Source: an uncultured Candidatus Saccharibacteria bacterium (GTDB lineage Bacteria > Patescibacteriota > Saccharimonadia > Saccharimonadales > Saccharimonadaceae). Taken from it: a stretch of 5,813 nt of DNA. The notes below the pieces were generated by a model. The model was not told the DNA's origin, made no database searches, and saw only the letters and a program-made list of their open reading frames with translations. Positions 1 to 5,420 of this stretch are shown here, in pieces. Where the stretch lies: contig CALIJG010000018.1 in assembly GCA_938018005.1 (NCBI GenBank), forward strand, positions 1-5,813, in the 5' to 3' direction. The translations under genes were made by a program, and so were the position numbers. How positions within the stretch are numbered: the stretch's first letter is position 1; each line of letters starts with the position of its first letter.

Positions 1-20
1 CCTACCTGCCGCACTCCCAC

Positions 21-437
21 AAATTCACATTGTATGAATTATAACAAAAAATATTCACATAATAGCGTCTTCTTGTCGCCACCTATCCTTCGCTCACAAG
101 CGCCTTGGTGCCGTCGCGCTCAACCATGACTGTAACCTCTCAGCCTATCGTGTCACTTGCATATTACAAGCAAAACGATGAGCTGTTTTGCAACCTATTT
201 GCTAGTTTGTTATGAACAAAACATACGCAGATTCACACGCTGCGCCATACTCACCCAGACCACCTGCCTAGCCCAAGAAATCGCTCACACCATCATCAAA
301 TTCACACATCAACTATACAATATAAAGCATATGCTTATCAATATTACACACTATCTGTATACTCCTCCCCATTATCTCTACGAATGAAGCAGTAAAAACC
401 AGCGCCAACAAATGAAAATTTGGTGTATATATTCACA
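21..437 (+). repeat. dispersed (A)ATTCACA motifs, degenerate DnaA-box-like
   Basis: Five copies of ATTCACA or a close extension end at 29, 59, 237, 306 and 437, all in the same orientation. The copies at 51-59 and 429-437 read ATATTCACA, which matches the relaxed bacterial DnaA-box consensus TTWTNCACA at 8 of 9 positions. The copies at 21-29, 229-237 and 298-306 match at 7 of 9. The spacing is irregular (30, 178, 69, 131), so this is not a tandem array. The minus-strand reading TGTGAAT also looks like a CRP half-site, but no paired inverted half-site is seen. Confidence 0.4.
325..336. repeat. 12-bp perfect palindrome AAGCATATGCTT
   Basis: The twelve bases read the same on both strands. It lies in a locally AT-rich stretch (301-360 has about 27% GC) between two ATTCACA motifs. 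It could be a protein-binding site; no function can be assigned from sequence. Confidence 0.3.
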
Positions 438-598
438 TCACTCATACATCCTGTCGCTAAGCTATCACAAGTTCACCCACTCCAGACTATCGTATCCTAA
501 GCAGTATAAAGAAACCTGGCATGCCACCACCTCTTTGAGCACCCCACCCTCCTCACAGCACCACCTAGCAGGCATAGCTGTGGTTTCTCATCTAATAT

Positions 599-628
599 TC
601 ATCCACACCACTTCATTAGTTATCCACA
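599..628 (+). other. pair of DnaA boxes (candidate oriC element)
   Basis: TTATCCACA at 620-628 is an exact match to the classical bacterial DnaA box. TCATCCACA at 599-607 differs from it at one position. The two are in the same orientation with starts 21 bp apart, about two helical turns, as seen between boxes in many chromosomal origins. Weaker ATTCACA-type sites lie upstream and an 18% GC stretch begins about 50 bp downstream. The dnaA, dnaN, rpmH and rnpA genes that often flank oriC are not in the window, so origin function is inference. Confidence 0.45.
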
Positions 629-667
629 TTACCTATGGTCATTTTGCTGCGCATCATATGCGTTTGG

Positions 668-676
668 TGATATAAT
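668..676 (+). promoter_or_regulatory. extended -10 promoter-like TGATATAAT
   Basis: A perfect TATAAT at 671-676 is preceded by TG with one base between, an extended -10 arrangement. No good -35 box is present. It would start a transcript near 683 running into the AT-rich 681-936 stretch, where I find no supported gene, so it may be fortuitous in AT-rich DNA. Confidence 0.3.
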
Positions 677-680
677 GCAC

Positions 681-740
681 ACATAATTCTCATTTGTATT
701 TTGATATTTTTGTATTATAATATCTATTTTGATAATCTGG
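681..740. other. AT-rich stretch, possible DNA unwinding element
   Basis: This 60-base stretch has 11 G+C by hand count (18%), against about 43% before it and 43-56% after it. It begins about 50 bp right of the exact DnaA box, the arrangement expected for a duplex-unwinding element. It could equally be an AT-rich promoter-proximal spacer, since a TATAAT lies just upstream. Confidence 0.3.
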
Positions 741-898
741 CTTCTGTAAAATTTCATCAGAACCCTTTGCGCTCTACACTCTCCCGTTTTGATTTCCATC
801 ACACTTTCGAAATATTGAACCGTAGCAGGCACGAGATCCACTTTCCAAAGTTTTCTGGAAAATATGACAGGAAAAATATCCTACCACCAACTGACGGG

Positions 899-927
899 TT
901 GTAATTTTAGTACCATCATAGTATTAT
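899..927 (+). promoter_or_regulatory. sigma-70-type promoter of the 937-1560 gene
   Basis: TTGTAA at 899-904 (4 of 6 to TTGACA) is followed by a 17-bp spacer and TATTAT at 922-927 (5 of 6 to TATAAT). Transcription would start around 934, only a few bases before the ATG at 937, so the mRNA would have almost no leader. This supports the ORF being a real gene with its own promoter. Confidence 0.5.
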
Positions 928-936
928 TCTACTGTT

Positions 937-1560
937 ATGCATGGACAGAATTCCAAAGTTAGATTCCCTTTTCGAGTCAATGGCTGTACGGTCATAGAAC
1001 AGTATACTGGTTCGGATTGGAAGTTTGGTGACGATTACTTTAGCACGAATGATTTATTTGTTCCTGTATATCCTAAGAACAAGCCTGCTGATTTTGATCA
1101 TTCAGATACATTTGGTAGCAGAGACACGCCATGGTACATTAAGGTGTCTCTAAACGTCTTCCCCGAATCAAAGGAAATCCGAGACACTTTCTACATGCTG
1201 TCCAGTGCATCATTTCTTGAAGGGCGTGCCAGGTGTATGGTGGTCTGCTCACCATCCTTTCTCGAAGATAACGCCCGCAAGATATCGTTGGATCCGGTAC
1301 TACATCAATATCCTGGGGTAAAACCTCTTGTACTGGAGTGGCTTGATCTAACGGCGATTTATGACTTTGCACAGGATGTTTTTCTCGATGCAAATGTTTG
1401 GCCTTCTATCAGTCACCCATACGGTGATTACGGTAGCTCTAATAGCCGTATTGGAAATTACATTTTTGACGACACTGACTTCGGCTACCTAAGCGATGAA
1501 GAACTAGATAGGCCATTTCGAGGACAAGAAATAGTCGTTGATGACGTCATATCGACATAG
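937..1560 (+). CDS. unrecognised acidic 207-aa protein
   Basis: I do not recognise this family. The frame is open for 207 codons and ends at TAG. The ATG at 937 is the natural start because an in-frame TAG lies at 919-921; there is no Shine-Dalgarno, but a promoter ends 9 bases upstream, so a leaderless mRNA is likely. The protein is acidic (about 32 Asp/Glu against 18 Lys/Arg by count), aromatic-rich, and has no signal peptide or membrane segment, which suggests a soluble cytoplasmic protein. Hydrophobic strand-like segments lie near residues 67-73 (WYIKVSLNVF), about 100-105 and 128-140. The C-terminal third is Asp/Gly/Tyr/Ser-rich and ends in an acidic tail (DDTD, SDEELD, VVDDV). GC is about 43%, well below the roughly 56% of the glycosyltransferase gene, consistent with horizontal acquisition. 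It stands alone, convergent with the minus-strand block. No function is assigned. Confidence 0.6.
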   Translation: MHGQNSKVRFPFRVNGCTVIEQYTGSDWKFGDDYFSTNDLFVPVYPKNKPADFDHSDTFGSRDTPWYIKVSLNVFPESKEIRDTFYMLSSASFLEGRARCMVVCSPSFLEDNARKISLDPVLHQYPGVKPLVLEWLDLTAIYDFAQDVFLDANVWPSISHPYGDYGSSNSRIGNYIFDDTDFGYLSDEELDRPFRGQEIVVDDVIST

Positions 1561-1622
1561 GCTATTCATCAGCGTCTGTGACGTGACTGTGTTTACTATG
1601 TGCTAAATTGCTGCATCTACAG

Positions 1623-1663
1623 GTACACGCGTTAGCCTATTGAGTTGACGGTGTACTTTATTT
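1623..1663 (+). terminator. hairpin terminator after the 937-1560 gene
   Basis: GTACAC at 1623-1628 pairs with GTGTAC at 1651-1656. With G1629 bulged, the stem continues through CGTTAGC (1630-1636) and G1644-G1650 with two G-U pairs, leaving a 7-base loop. The + strand then reads TTTATTTACTCTTTCTT. The minus-strand side has no T-run, so it best fits termination of rightward transcription; it could also protect the 3' end of the convergent glycosyltransferase mRNA. Confidence 0.5.
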
Positions 1664-3368
1664 ACTCTTTCTTACGCTGCTTTTTGGCGGCTTTTTGGGC
1701 TTGTTTGGCAGCTTTAGCGCGGTCACGTGAGCCAGTAGTGGCCTTGACGGTTACATCAAATTTGTCGAGATAGCGACCAAACGCCAGGTGTGTCTGCGCA
1801 TTAAAGGCACCAATCGCACTAAAGCAGATGGATGTGACGGGCATAAGAATCCACTGCGCCACCATAGCAAAGCTGCGCCGACGCTTGTAGCGCTCGGGGC
1901 GGGGTGGCAGCATCTTGAGCATCAAGAAGACGGTGATGAAGATACCGATCATCGCAAAGCGCTGCAAATTGCTAATTACCTCGGGCAGTATGTGCACCGC
2001 ATAGCTGCGCGATGATTCTTGGTTGATCAACAGTGGTACCCACCCACCAAAGGTGACCAAAAAGGCCATTACTGCAAGGGTCACATGCCCATCGAGCAAG
2101 CGCATGAAGCGGGCAAACACCTCGGCAAATGGCACATTGCGCCGCCGCGTAAAGGTGCGTATTGCGACATACGGGATATCCGACGCGCCGTAACTCCAGC
2201 GCCGAAGCTGCTTAAACTGCGCCACCACTGTCCCCCAGAAGGTGTTGTCCATCACGGCGTCTTGGTAGATAGGCACATGGATGGGCAAAACACTGTAGTC
2301 TCCCGCAAAGTAGAAGTAGCTGCGCCAGTACTGGTGGCCATCTTCCACAATGCTGCGCGTGCTCCAAAAGTTCATCTCCACCAGCGCGTCCATTGGCTGT
2401 GAGTGCGAGGCAAAGTTGCGCAGTGTGTGGGGGCGCATGCTGCTGATGATTGTCCAGAAGGAGTTACCCGTCGCAATCACCCGCATCGGTGCTGGCGCGT
2501 CCCAGATATTGCCAAAGTATAGTGCAATCGGCTGGTACGACAGGCGCTTGCGCTCGGGATGGACGATATACTCATACGCCACATAGTCGAAGTATGATGG
2601 ATATGGGCGGTTGTCACTGTCCAGTGTGGTGATCATCACATCACTGTAGGCAATCCCCTGCTCGTCACAATAGCGTTGGAGCTGCTTGCCCGCATAGGTG
2701 ATGTTACCGCCCTTACCAATCACCTCATCAGGCATATCCTTGGGGTGCATAATAGTCTGGAAGGTGAAAAAGACGTCGCCATACTCCTGCTGGAGACGAG
2801 CTGCTGTGCGGGCAATATCCACCCCACCACGCTCCTCGTAGGCAAGGACAAGGATGATCTGTTTGTTATTGTACGTTGTATTCTTAACTGACTCGATGGT
2901 AGGCTGCAAGACATCATACGACTCGTTGTACGCCGCCACAATCACCGCCTGGTAGAGTTGCGATGGTCGCGGGAAGCTGGCTGGGTCGGCCGCCATAAGG
3001 CGGAGATTCTCGCGGTGCTCTTGGGCATGGAACTCGCGCTGATGCCGCTTTGGTAGTGGCTGCTGCTGGATGGTAGCATAGCTCGCTACTGGGTCTTCGA
3101 GCTGCTCCAGACGCTGCCGCCAGTCTACCTTCTGTGCCTTCTCCAGCTGGTGGTGGCCCGTTAGGGTGCGGTAGGCAATGCCAACCGAGCGGACAATCAC
3201 ACTCATCACCAAGACAAGAAGGTAGATAGACGCCCACAGTGGATTAACCAAAGACAAAATGATAAACAAAATCAGCATCCCATAGCTGAGGAATGCTGGG
3301 AGAATTTCAAATAATCGGTAGAGAAGGGTGCGCTTGCCCATGGGCAGCTCAAGATCGTTGTGGTTCAT
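1662..3368 (-). CDS. membrane-bound family 2 glycosyltransferase
   Basis: A processive-type GT2 (GT-A fold) enzyme of 568 aa resembling the cellulose/hyaluronan/PNAG synthase group. Two N-terminal membrane helices lie at about 23-41 and 43-64. The catalytic domain begins with VIVAAYNES (142-150); TLDSDNRPYP (248-257) holds the DXD at D250/D252 for nucleotide-sugar and metal binding; E342-D343 in VEDGHQYWR fits the acceptor-site acidic motif; QLRRW (387-391) is the Q-x-x-R-W-like motif of processive synthases. Membrane segments follow at about 429-448, 470-487 and 500-522. The C-terminus (542-568) is a Lys/Ala/Gln-rich basic tail, probably cytoplasmic. The ATG directly abuts the TAA of the upstream 3-TM gene, suggesting translational coupling; M10 is an alternative start. 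It probably makes or extends an envelope polysaccharide; sugar and product cannot be told from sequence. Family assignment is firm, substrate unknown. Confidence 0.88.
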   Translation of the reverse strand: MNHNDLELPMGKRTLLYRLFEILPAFLSYGMLILFIILSLVNPLWASIYLLVLVMSVIVRSVGIAYRTLTGHHQLEKAQKVDWRQRLEQLEDPVASYATIQQQPLPKRHQREFHAQEHRENLRLMAADPASFPRPSQLYQAVIVAAYNESYDVLQPTIESVKNTTYNNKQIILVLAYEERGGVDIARTAARLQQEYGDVFFTFQTIMHPKDMPDEVIGKGGNITYAGKQLQRYCDEQGIAYSDVMITTLDSDNRPYPSYFDYVAYEYIVHPERKRLSYQPIALYFGNIWDAPAPMRVIATGNSFWTIISSMRPHTLRNFASHSQPMDALVEMNFWSTRSIVEDGHQYWRSYFYFAGDYSVLPIHVPIYQDAVMDNTFWGTVVAQFKQLRRWSYGASDIPYVAIRTFTRRRNVPFAEVFARFMRLLDGHVTLAVMAFLVTFGGWVPLLINQESSRSYAVHILPEVISNLQRFAMIGIFITVFLMLKMLPPRPERYKRRRSFAMVAQWILMPVTSICFSAIGAFNAQTHLAFGRYLDKFDVTVKATTGSRDRAKAAKQAQKAAKKQRKKE

Positions 3369-3755
3369 TTATCGATACGCCAGGTGCATTACTGCTAATC
3401 CATACGAGGCAGCAACCAGCAGCACCAATACTGCTGCTGCCCCCACAAAAAGCGCTGTCTGGCGGCGCTGCAGGCTATACAGCTTAACCATCAGGCCAAT
3501 GTGCACCACCATTACCAGCGCACCAAACAACACAAAACTGAGTAAATAATACCAATAACTCTTATAAAAATGCGCCTCACCAAAGGCGGTGTAGCGCACA
3601 TAAACCTGCACATCGCGCACCTGCAGCGTGAAGCCCATCACCAGCATATAGATGATGCCCGCGACAAATACACCAATCAGCGCCGCAAAGAATGGCCGAT
3701 CGGCTGCGATCGTGCGGAGAGGGGTGCGCAGAAAATCCTTCTTCTCTTTGGTCAT
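3369..3755 (-). CDS. small three-helix membrane protein, glycosyltransferase partner
   Basis: A 128-aa protein with a charged N-terminus (MTKEKKDFLRTP) and three hydrophobic segments at about 22-44, 68-93 and 101-124. Between the first two lies a soluble loop of about 25 residues containing VRYTAFG and HFYKSYWYY. In my recollection, similar small membrane proteins with a YTAFG-like loop and a WYYLLSFVLFG helix are common in CPR genomes, but I can name no characterised function. I chose ATG at 3755 over the TTG two codons earlier, because the TTG would sit 1 nt after the tRNA end. The ATG lies 7 nt after the CCA of tRNA-Thr with no Shine-Dalgarno. Its TAA is followed immediately by the glycosyltransferase ATG, so the two are very likely co-translated and may act together at the membrane, for instance in polymer export or complex assembly (inference). 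Confidence 0.75.
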   Translation of the reverse strand: MTKEKKDFLRTPLRTIAADRPFFAALIGVFVAGIIYMLVMGFTLQVRDVQVYVRYTAFGEAHFYKSYWYYLLSFVLFGALVMVVHIGLMVKLYSLQRRQTALFVGAAAVLVLLVAASYGLAVMHLAYR

Positions 3756-3762
3756 AAACAAA

Positions 3763-3838
3763 TGGAGCCGCTGACCGGACTCGAACCGGTGACCTACGCT
3801 TTACGAAAGCGCCGCTCTACCAACTGAGCTACAGCGGC
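3763..3838 (-). tRNA. tRNA-Thr (anticodon CGU)
   Basis: The 76-nt minus-strand sequence folds as a full cloverleaf: acceptor GCCGCTG with CAGCGGC, D-stem GCTC/GAGC with loop AGTTGGTA, anticodon stem GCGCT/AGCGT with loop TTCGTAA, T-stem ACCGG/CCGGT with loop TTCGAGT, discriminator T and an encoded CCA. Anticodon CGT (34-36) reads the Thr codon ACG. A membrane protein gene starts 7 nt after the CCA, so the tRNA is probably co-transcribed with it and cut out by RNase P and 3' processing. Confidence 0.96.
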
Positions 3839-3849
3839 ATCACCGCTAT

Positions 3850-3855
3850 ATTATA
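3850..3855 (-). promoter_or_regulatory. -10 box for tRNA-Thr and downstream membrane genes
   Basis: On the minus strand a perfect TATAAT sits 11 bp upstream of the tRNA 5' end, placing the start near 3843. No clear -35 hexamer is visible. No other promoter or terminator separates the tRNA from the two following genes, so it probably serves all three. Confidence 0.5.
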
Positions 3856-3949
3856 CTAGAGGCGAGGCGAAAATGGAAGGTGGCGGGCGTGATAGCCTGC
3901 AGAGGAGTGTAATACAAGACTACGGTTCTACGATTCCTCTACAAACCTC

Positions 3950-3978
3950 TTGCGATTTTTGGTAATTGCTGCTACTAT
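3950..3978 (+). promoter_or_regulatory. promoter for tRNA-Asp
   Basis: TTGCGA (3950-3955, 4 of 6) and TACTAT (3973-3978, 4 of 6) are separated by exactly 17 bp. The start would fall near 3985, a few bases before the tRNA 5' end at 3992, the usual arrangement for a single tRNA gene. Confidence 0.4.
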
Positions 3979-3991
3979 TGATCTAGCCTAT

Positions 3992-4069
3992 GCGCTCGTA
4001 GTGAAGATGGCCTATCACGTCTCCCTGTCACGGAGAAGATCGCCGGTTCGAATCCGGTCGAGCGCGCCA
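3992..4069 (+). tRNA. tRNA-Asp (anticodon GUC)
   Basis: The 78-nt sequence folds as a cloverleaf: acceptor GCGCTCG with CGAGCGC, D-stem GTGA/TCAC with a 10-base loop, anticodon stem TCTCC/GGAGA with loop CTGTCAC, variable AGATC, T-stem GCCGG/CCGGT (one G-U) with loop TTCGAAT, discriminator G and encoded CCA. Anticodon GTC reads Asp codons GAC and GAU. G73 is the normal Asp identity base. It is monocistronic, with its own promoter and a terminator 19 bp downstream. Confidence 0.96.
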
Positions 4070-4087
4070 GTATTGGATACGATACAC

Positions 4088-4119
4088 CCTCTTGCAACAG
4101 GTCAAGAGGCTTTTTATTT
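4088..4119 (+). terminator. intrinsic terminator of tRNA-Asp
   Basis: CCTCTTG (4088-4094) and CAAGAGG (4103-4109) form a perfect 7-bp stem with an 8-base loop. It is followed by C and then TTTTTATTT on the + strand, a classic Rho-independent terminator 19 bp after the tRNA. Confidence 0.85.
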
Positions 4120-4162
4120 ATATAATGCGAAAATGGTCATCTTTTATCTGTAGCCCATCAAT

Positions 4163-4327
4163 ATGCAAACTAAGACTATCTCTGATATGATGGCCAAGCG
4201 GATCAAGAATAAAGTCAACCCCCTCTTGGTGGGTTCATTGTCGATACAGCTGACTCCACAAGCACTACCGTTTGCACACTACCTCTTTCTTACTAAAAAA
4301 CTCCTAGCGGTGCTCGTTCCCTTATGA
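4163..4327 (+). CDS. possible 54-aa small protein (doubtful)
   Basis: An ATG-initiated frame of 54 codons ending in TGA fills the otherwise empty gap between tRNA-Asp and ndk. The peptide starts MQTKTISDMMAKRIKNK, is basic at the N-terminus and hydrophobic at the C-terminus (LLAVLVPL). A TATAAT at 4121-4126 lies upstream, but there is no Shine-Dalgarno and no clear -35. The last nine codons or so run into the ndk terminator hairpin on the other strand, so that end is shaped by RNA structure rather than protein selection. I recognise no family. It may be spurious or a gene remnant. Confidence 0.15.
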   Translation: MQTKTISDMMAKRIKNKVNPLLVGSLSIQLTPQALPFAHYLFLTKKLLAVLVPL

Positions 4328-4347
4328 TGGGAGCACTCGCTAGGAGT
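4295..4347 (-). terminator. strong intrinsic terminator of ndk
   Basis: ACTCCTAGCG (4300-4309) pairs with CGCTAGGAGT (4338-4347), and GTGCTC (4310-4315) pairs with GAGCAC (4331-4336), giving a 16-bp stem with only T4337 bulged. On the minus strand the stem ends in a T-run from the A's at 4295-4300. It lies about 40 bp after the ndk stop. Confidence 0.9.
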
Positions 4348-4388
4348 TAGTGGCTTTATCAAAGCATAGATACGCAAGAAATCAACGC

Positions 4389-4919
4389 TTAGCGCGTAAA
4401 CTTCTCATGCAATGCATGGTACTCGTAGATTTCGTCATCTGAGAACCAGTGATTGATCTCCTGCTCAGCTTCCTCGGGATTGCCCGAAGCATGGATGAGG
4501 TTGGGCACACCCTTGTCTTCGTCGTTGGCATAGCCAAAACTCATGTGTGAGTAGTCGCCGCGGATCGTCCCCATCTCGGCAGCCATTGGCTCGGTGGGGC
4601 CCACCAGCTTGCGCACCAGCTTGACGGCCTCTACTCCTTCAAACACCATAGCAATAACTGGCCCTTGCATCATAAAATCCAGCGTCACCCCAAAGGCGTG
4701 CTTGCCACGGCGCGACACCATTTTGCCGATCTCCTCGTAGTGGCGATAGTAATGATCGCGCGTTGGAGCAATCATTTTCACAGCCACAATCTTGAGGCCC
4801 ACCCGCTCAAAACGGGTCAAAATCTCGCCGACAATCCCCCGCTGCACAGCGTCTGGCTTGAAGACGACCAAGGTCTTTTGCACATTATTATTGTTGGGCA
4901 CCGCTGTTGTTTCGCTCAT
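4389..4919 (-). CDS. nucleoside diphosphate kinase
   Basis: Transfers the gamma-phosphate from ATP to NDPs and dNDPs through a phospho-histidine, balancing NTP and dNTP pools in the cytoplasm. The family is clear: TLVVFKPDAVQRG (16-28) with the ATP-phosphate lysine K21; EILTRFERVGLKIVA (32-46); GPVIAMVFEG (86-95); the P-loop-like GTIRGDYS (117-124) with R120; and catalytic H143 in NLIHASGN (140-147). At 176 aa it is longer than the typical bacterial enzyme (about 140-150): it has an Asn-rich N-terminal extension of about 12 residues, an insert near 64-77, a longer segment before the active-site His (SFGYANDEDKGVP) and a C-terminal extension. The HASGN form with these inserts recalls archaeal/CPR-type NDKs. 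The start is supported by AAGGAG five bases upstream. It is monocistronic, divergent from the Nudix gene. Confidence 0.95.
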   Translation of the reverse strand: MSETTAVPNNNNVQKTLVVFKPDAVQRGIVGEILTRFERVGLKIVAVKMIAPTRDHYYRHYEEIGKMVSRRGKHAFGVTLDFMMQGPVIAMVFEGVEAVKLVRKLVGPTEPMAAEMGTIRGDYSHMSFGYANDEDKGVPNLIHASGNPEEAEQEINHWFSDDEIYEYHALHEKFTR

Positions 4920-4923
4920 AAAG

Positions 4924-4953
4924 CTCCTTATTGTTAGGTTTGCTTGTATTATA
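4924..4953 (-). promoter_or_regulatory. ndk promoter and Shine-Dalgarno
   Basis: On the minus strand a perfect TATAAT (4948-4953) lies upstream of AAGGAG (4924-4929), which is 4 bases before the ATG. The -35 is weak: TTGCGA (4969-4974) is 15 bp away. The leader would be about 22 nt. This is the only gene in the window with a clear Shine-Dalgarno. Confidence 0.6.
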
Positions 4954-5004
4954 GCGTATTGTGAGTGATCGCAAAACAGCTGATGGAGTACGAAACTCGT
5001 TGTG

Positions 5005-5013
5005 TGTTACGAT
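5005..5013 (+). promoter_or_regulatory. extended -10 promoter-like site of the Nudix gene
   Basis: TGTTACGAT combines a TG extension with TACGAT (4 of 6 to TATAAT). The ATG at 5020 lies 6 bases after it, where a transcript would start. No -35 is evident. Support is moderate because the -10 is weak. Confidence 0.3.
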
Positions 5014-5019
5014 ACTACT

Positions 5020-5415
5020 ATGCGAACACTCTTCCCTGTCTCCACTAAGGCTGCCATCTACAGCAAGGATGCCTCTCATATTCTTGTCATTTATATTAAT
5101 AAGAACAAGAGCTGGGGCTTGCCTGGTGGGCATATCGAAGCAGGCGAGACACCAGATCAAGCAATCGAGCGCGAACTTATGGAAGAGTGCGGCCTTGCTA
5201 TACCACACCTCCAGCGCAGAGACTTCTTCCTCCATAGCGAGGGCAAGATTATCCTTGCCTATACAGGAGTCGCTCCCTCGCACACACTGCAATCAACCCA
5301 GTACAACTGCGAAGATACCCCAACGTGGTTGACCCGTGCCGAATTTGCTACTCTCACTATTGAACCACACTACAAAGAGCTTGTCCTTGCTGCCTGGCCC
5401 TCTGCCAACACCTGA
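5020..5415 (+). CDS. Nudix hydrolase
   Basis: A 131-aa single-domain Nudix protein. The full Nudix box GX5EX7REUXEEXGU is present at residues 37-59: G37, E43, R51-E52, E55-E56, G58 and L59, with E52, E55 and E56 expected to bind Mg2+. It is preceded by WGLPGGH, the usual entry strand and loop. Such enzymes cleave nucleoside diphosphates linked to another moiety, for example oxidised dNTPs, NDP-sugars or caps; the substrate cannot be read from this sequence, though housecleaning of nucleotides fits the neighbouring ndk. The ATG at 5020 is preferred over an in-frame GTG at 5002: it begins just after a -10-like element, and the extra six residues look non-conserved. No Shine-Dalgarno precedes either. 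It ends in TGA, showing TGA is a stop here. The gene diverges from ndk across a 100-bp shared promoter region. Confidence 0.9.
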   Translation: MRTLFPVSTKAAIYSKDASHILVIYINKNKSWGLPGGHIEAGETPDQAIERELMEECGLAIPHLQRRDFFLHSEGKIILAYTGVAPSHTLQSTQYNCEDTPTWLTRAEFATLTIEPHYKELVLAAWPSANT

Positions 5416-5420
5416 TCTGC

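Larger units (their letters stand above)
1..660. other. C-rich, G-poor non-coding region
   Basis: No frame on either strand gives a convincing protein here; the open stretches are short, low in complexity and lack ribosome binding sites. By hand count the + strand holds about 200 C and 85 G over 660 bases (skew about -0.40, GC about 43%). The motif TTCACA occurs at 24, 54, 232, 301 and 432, always on the + strand, and CTCACA occurs at 93, 284 and 552. DnaA-box-like sites lie at its right end. It could be an origin region, an untranslated transcript, or a decayed accessory segment; the sequence alone does not decide. Confidence 0.6.

Noticed and set aside
38..46. Minus-strand extended -10 (TGTTATAAT) at the left edge
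   Set aside because: A plausible promoter for a leftward gene outside the window, but nothing downstream can be seen to support it.
554..582. CACAGC / GCTGTG hairpin
   Set aside because: Six-bp stem with a 17-base loop and no T-run; not distinguishable from chance.
157..675. Two + strand frames of 76 and 87 codons in the C-rich region
   Set aside because: His/Thr/Ser/Tyr-rich peptides that only mirror the C-rich, G-poor base bias; no initiation signals.
629..841. 70-codon GTG-started frame on the minus strand, overlapping the above
   Set aside because: No promoter or ribosome site; low-complexity Ile/Gln/Asn composition expected from AT-rich DNA; no recognisable motif.
701..904. 67-codon TTG-started frame on the + strand, after the TATAAT at 671
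   Set aside because: Needs a TTG start, has no Shine-Dalgarno, is built from AT-rich sequence, resembles no family, and the next gene has its own promoter overlapping its end.
1..936. CRISPR array or tandem repeat in the repeat-bearing left region
   Set aside because: The recurring motif is only 6-8 bases and irregularly spaced; no repeat of 20 or more bases and no cas gene.
1541..1550. Perfect 10-bp palindrome ATGACGTCAT at the end of the orphan gene
   Set aside because: Lies inside coding sequence and a 10-bp palindrome is expected occasionally by chance.
1788..3237. Several open frames antisense or out of frame to the glycosyltransferase
   Set aside because: Shadows of a long, GC-rich real gene with clear GT2 motifs; none has independent signals.
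3901..3940. AGAGGAGT / ATTCCTCT imperfect inverted repeat between the two tRNA genes
   Set aside because: Eight-bp stem with one wobble and a 24-base loop, no T-run; too weak to call a terminator or regulatory RNA.
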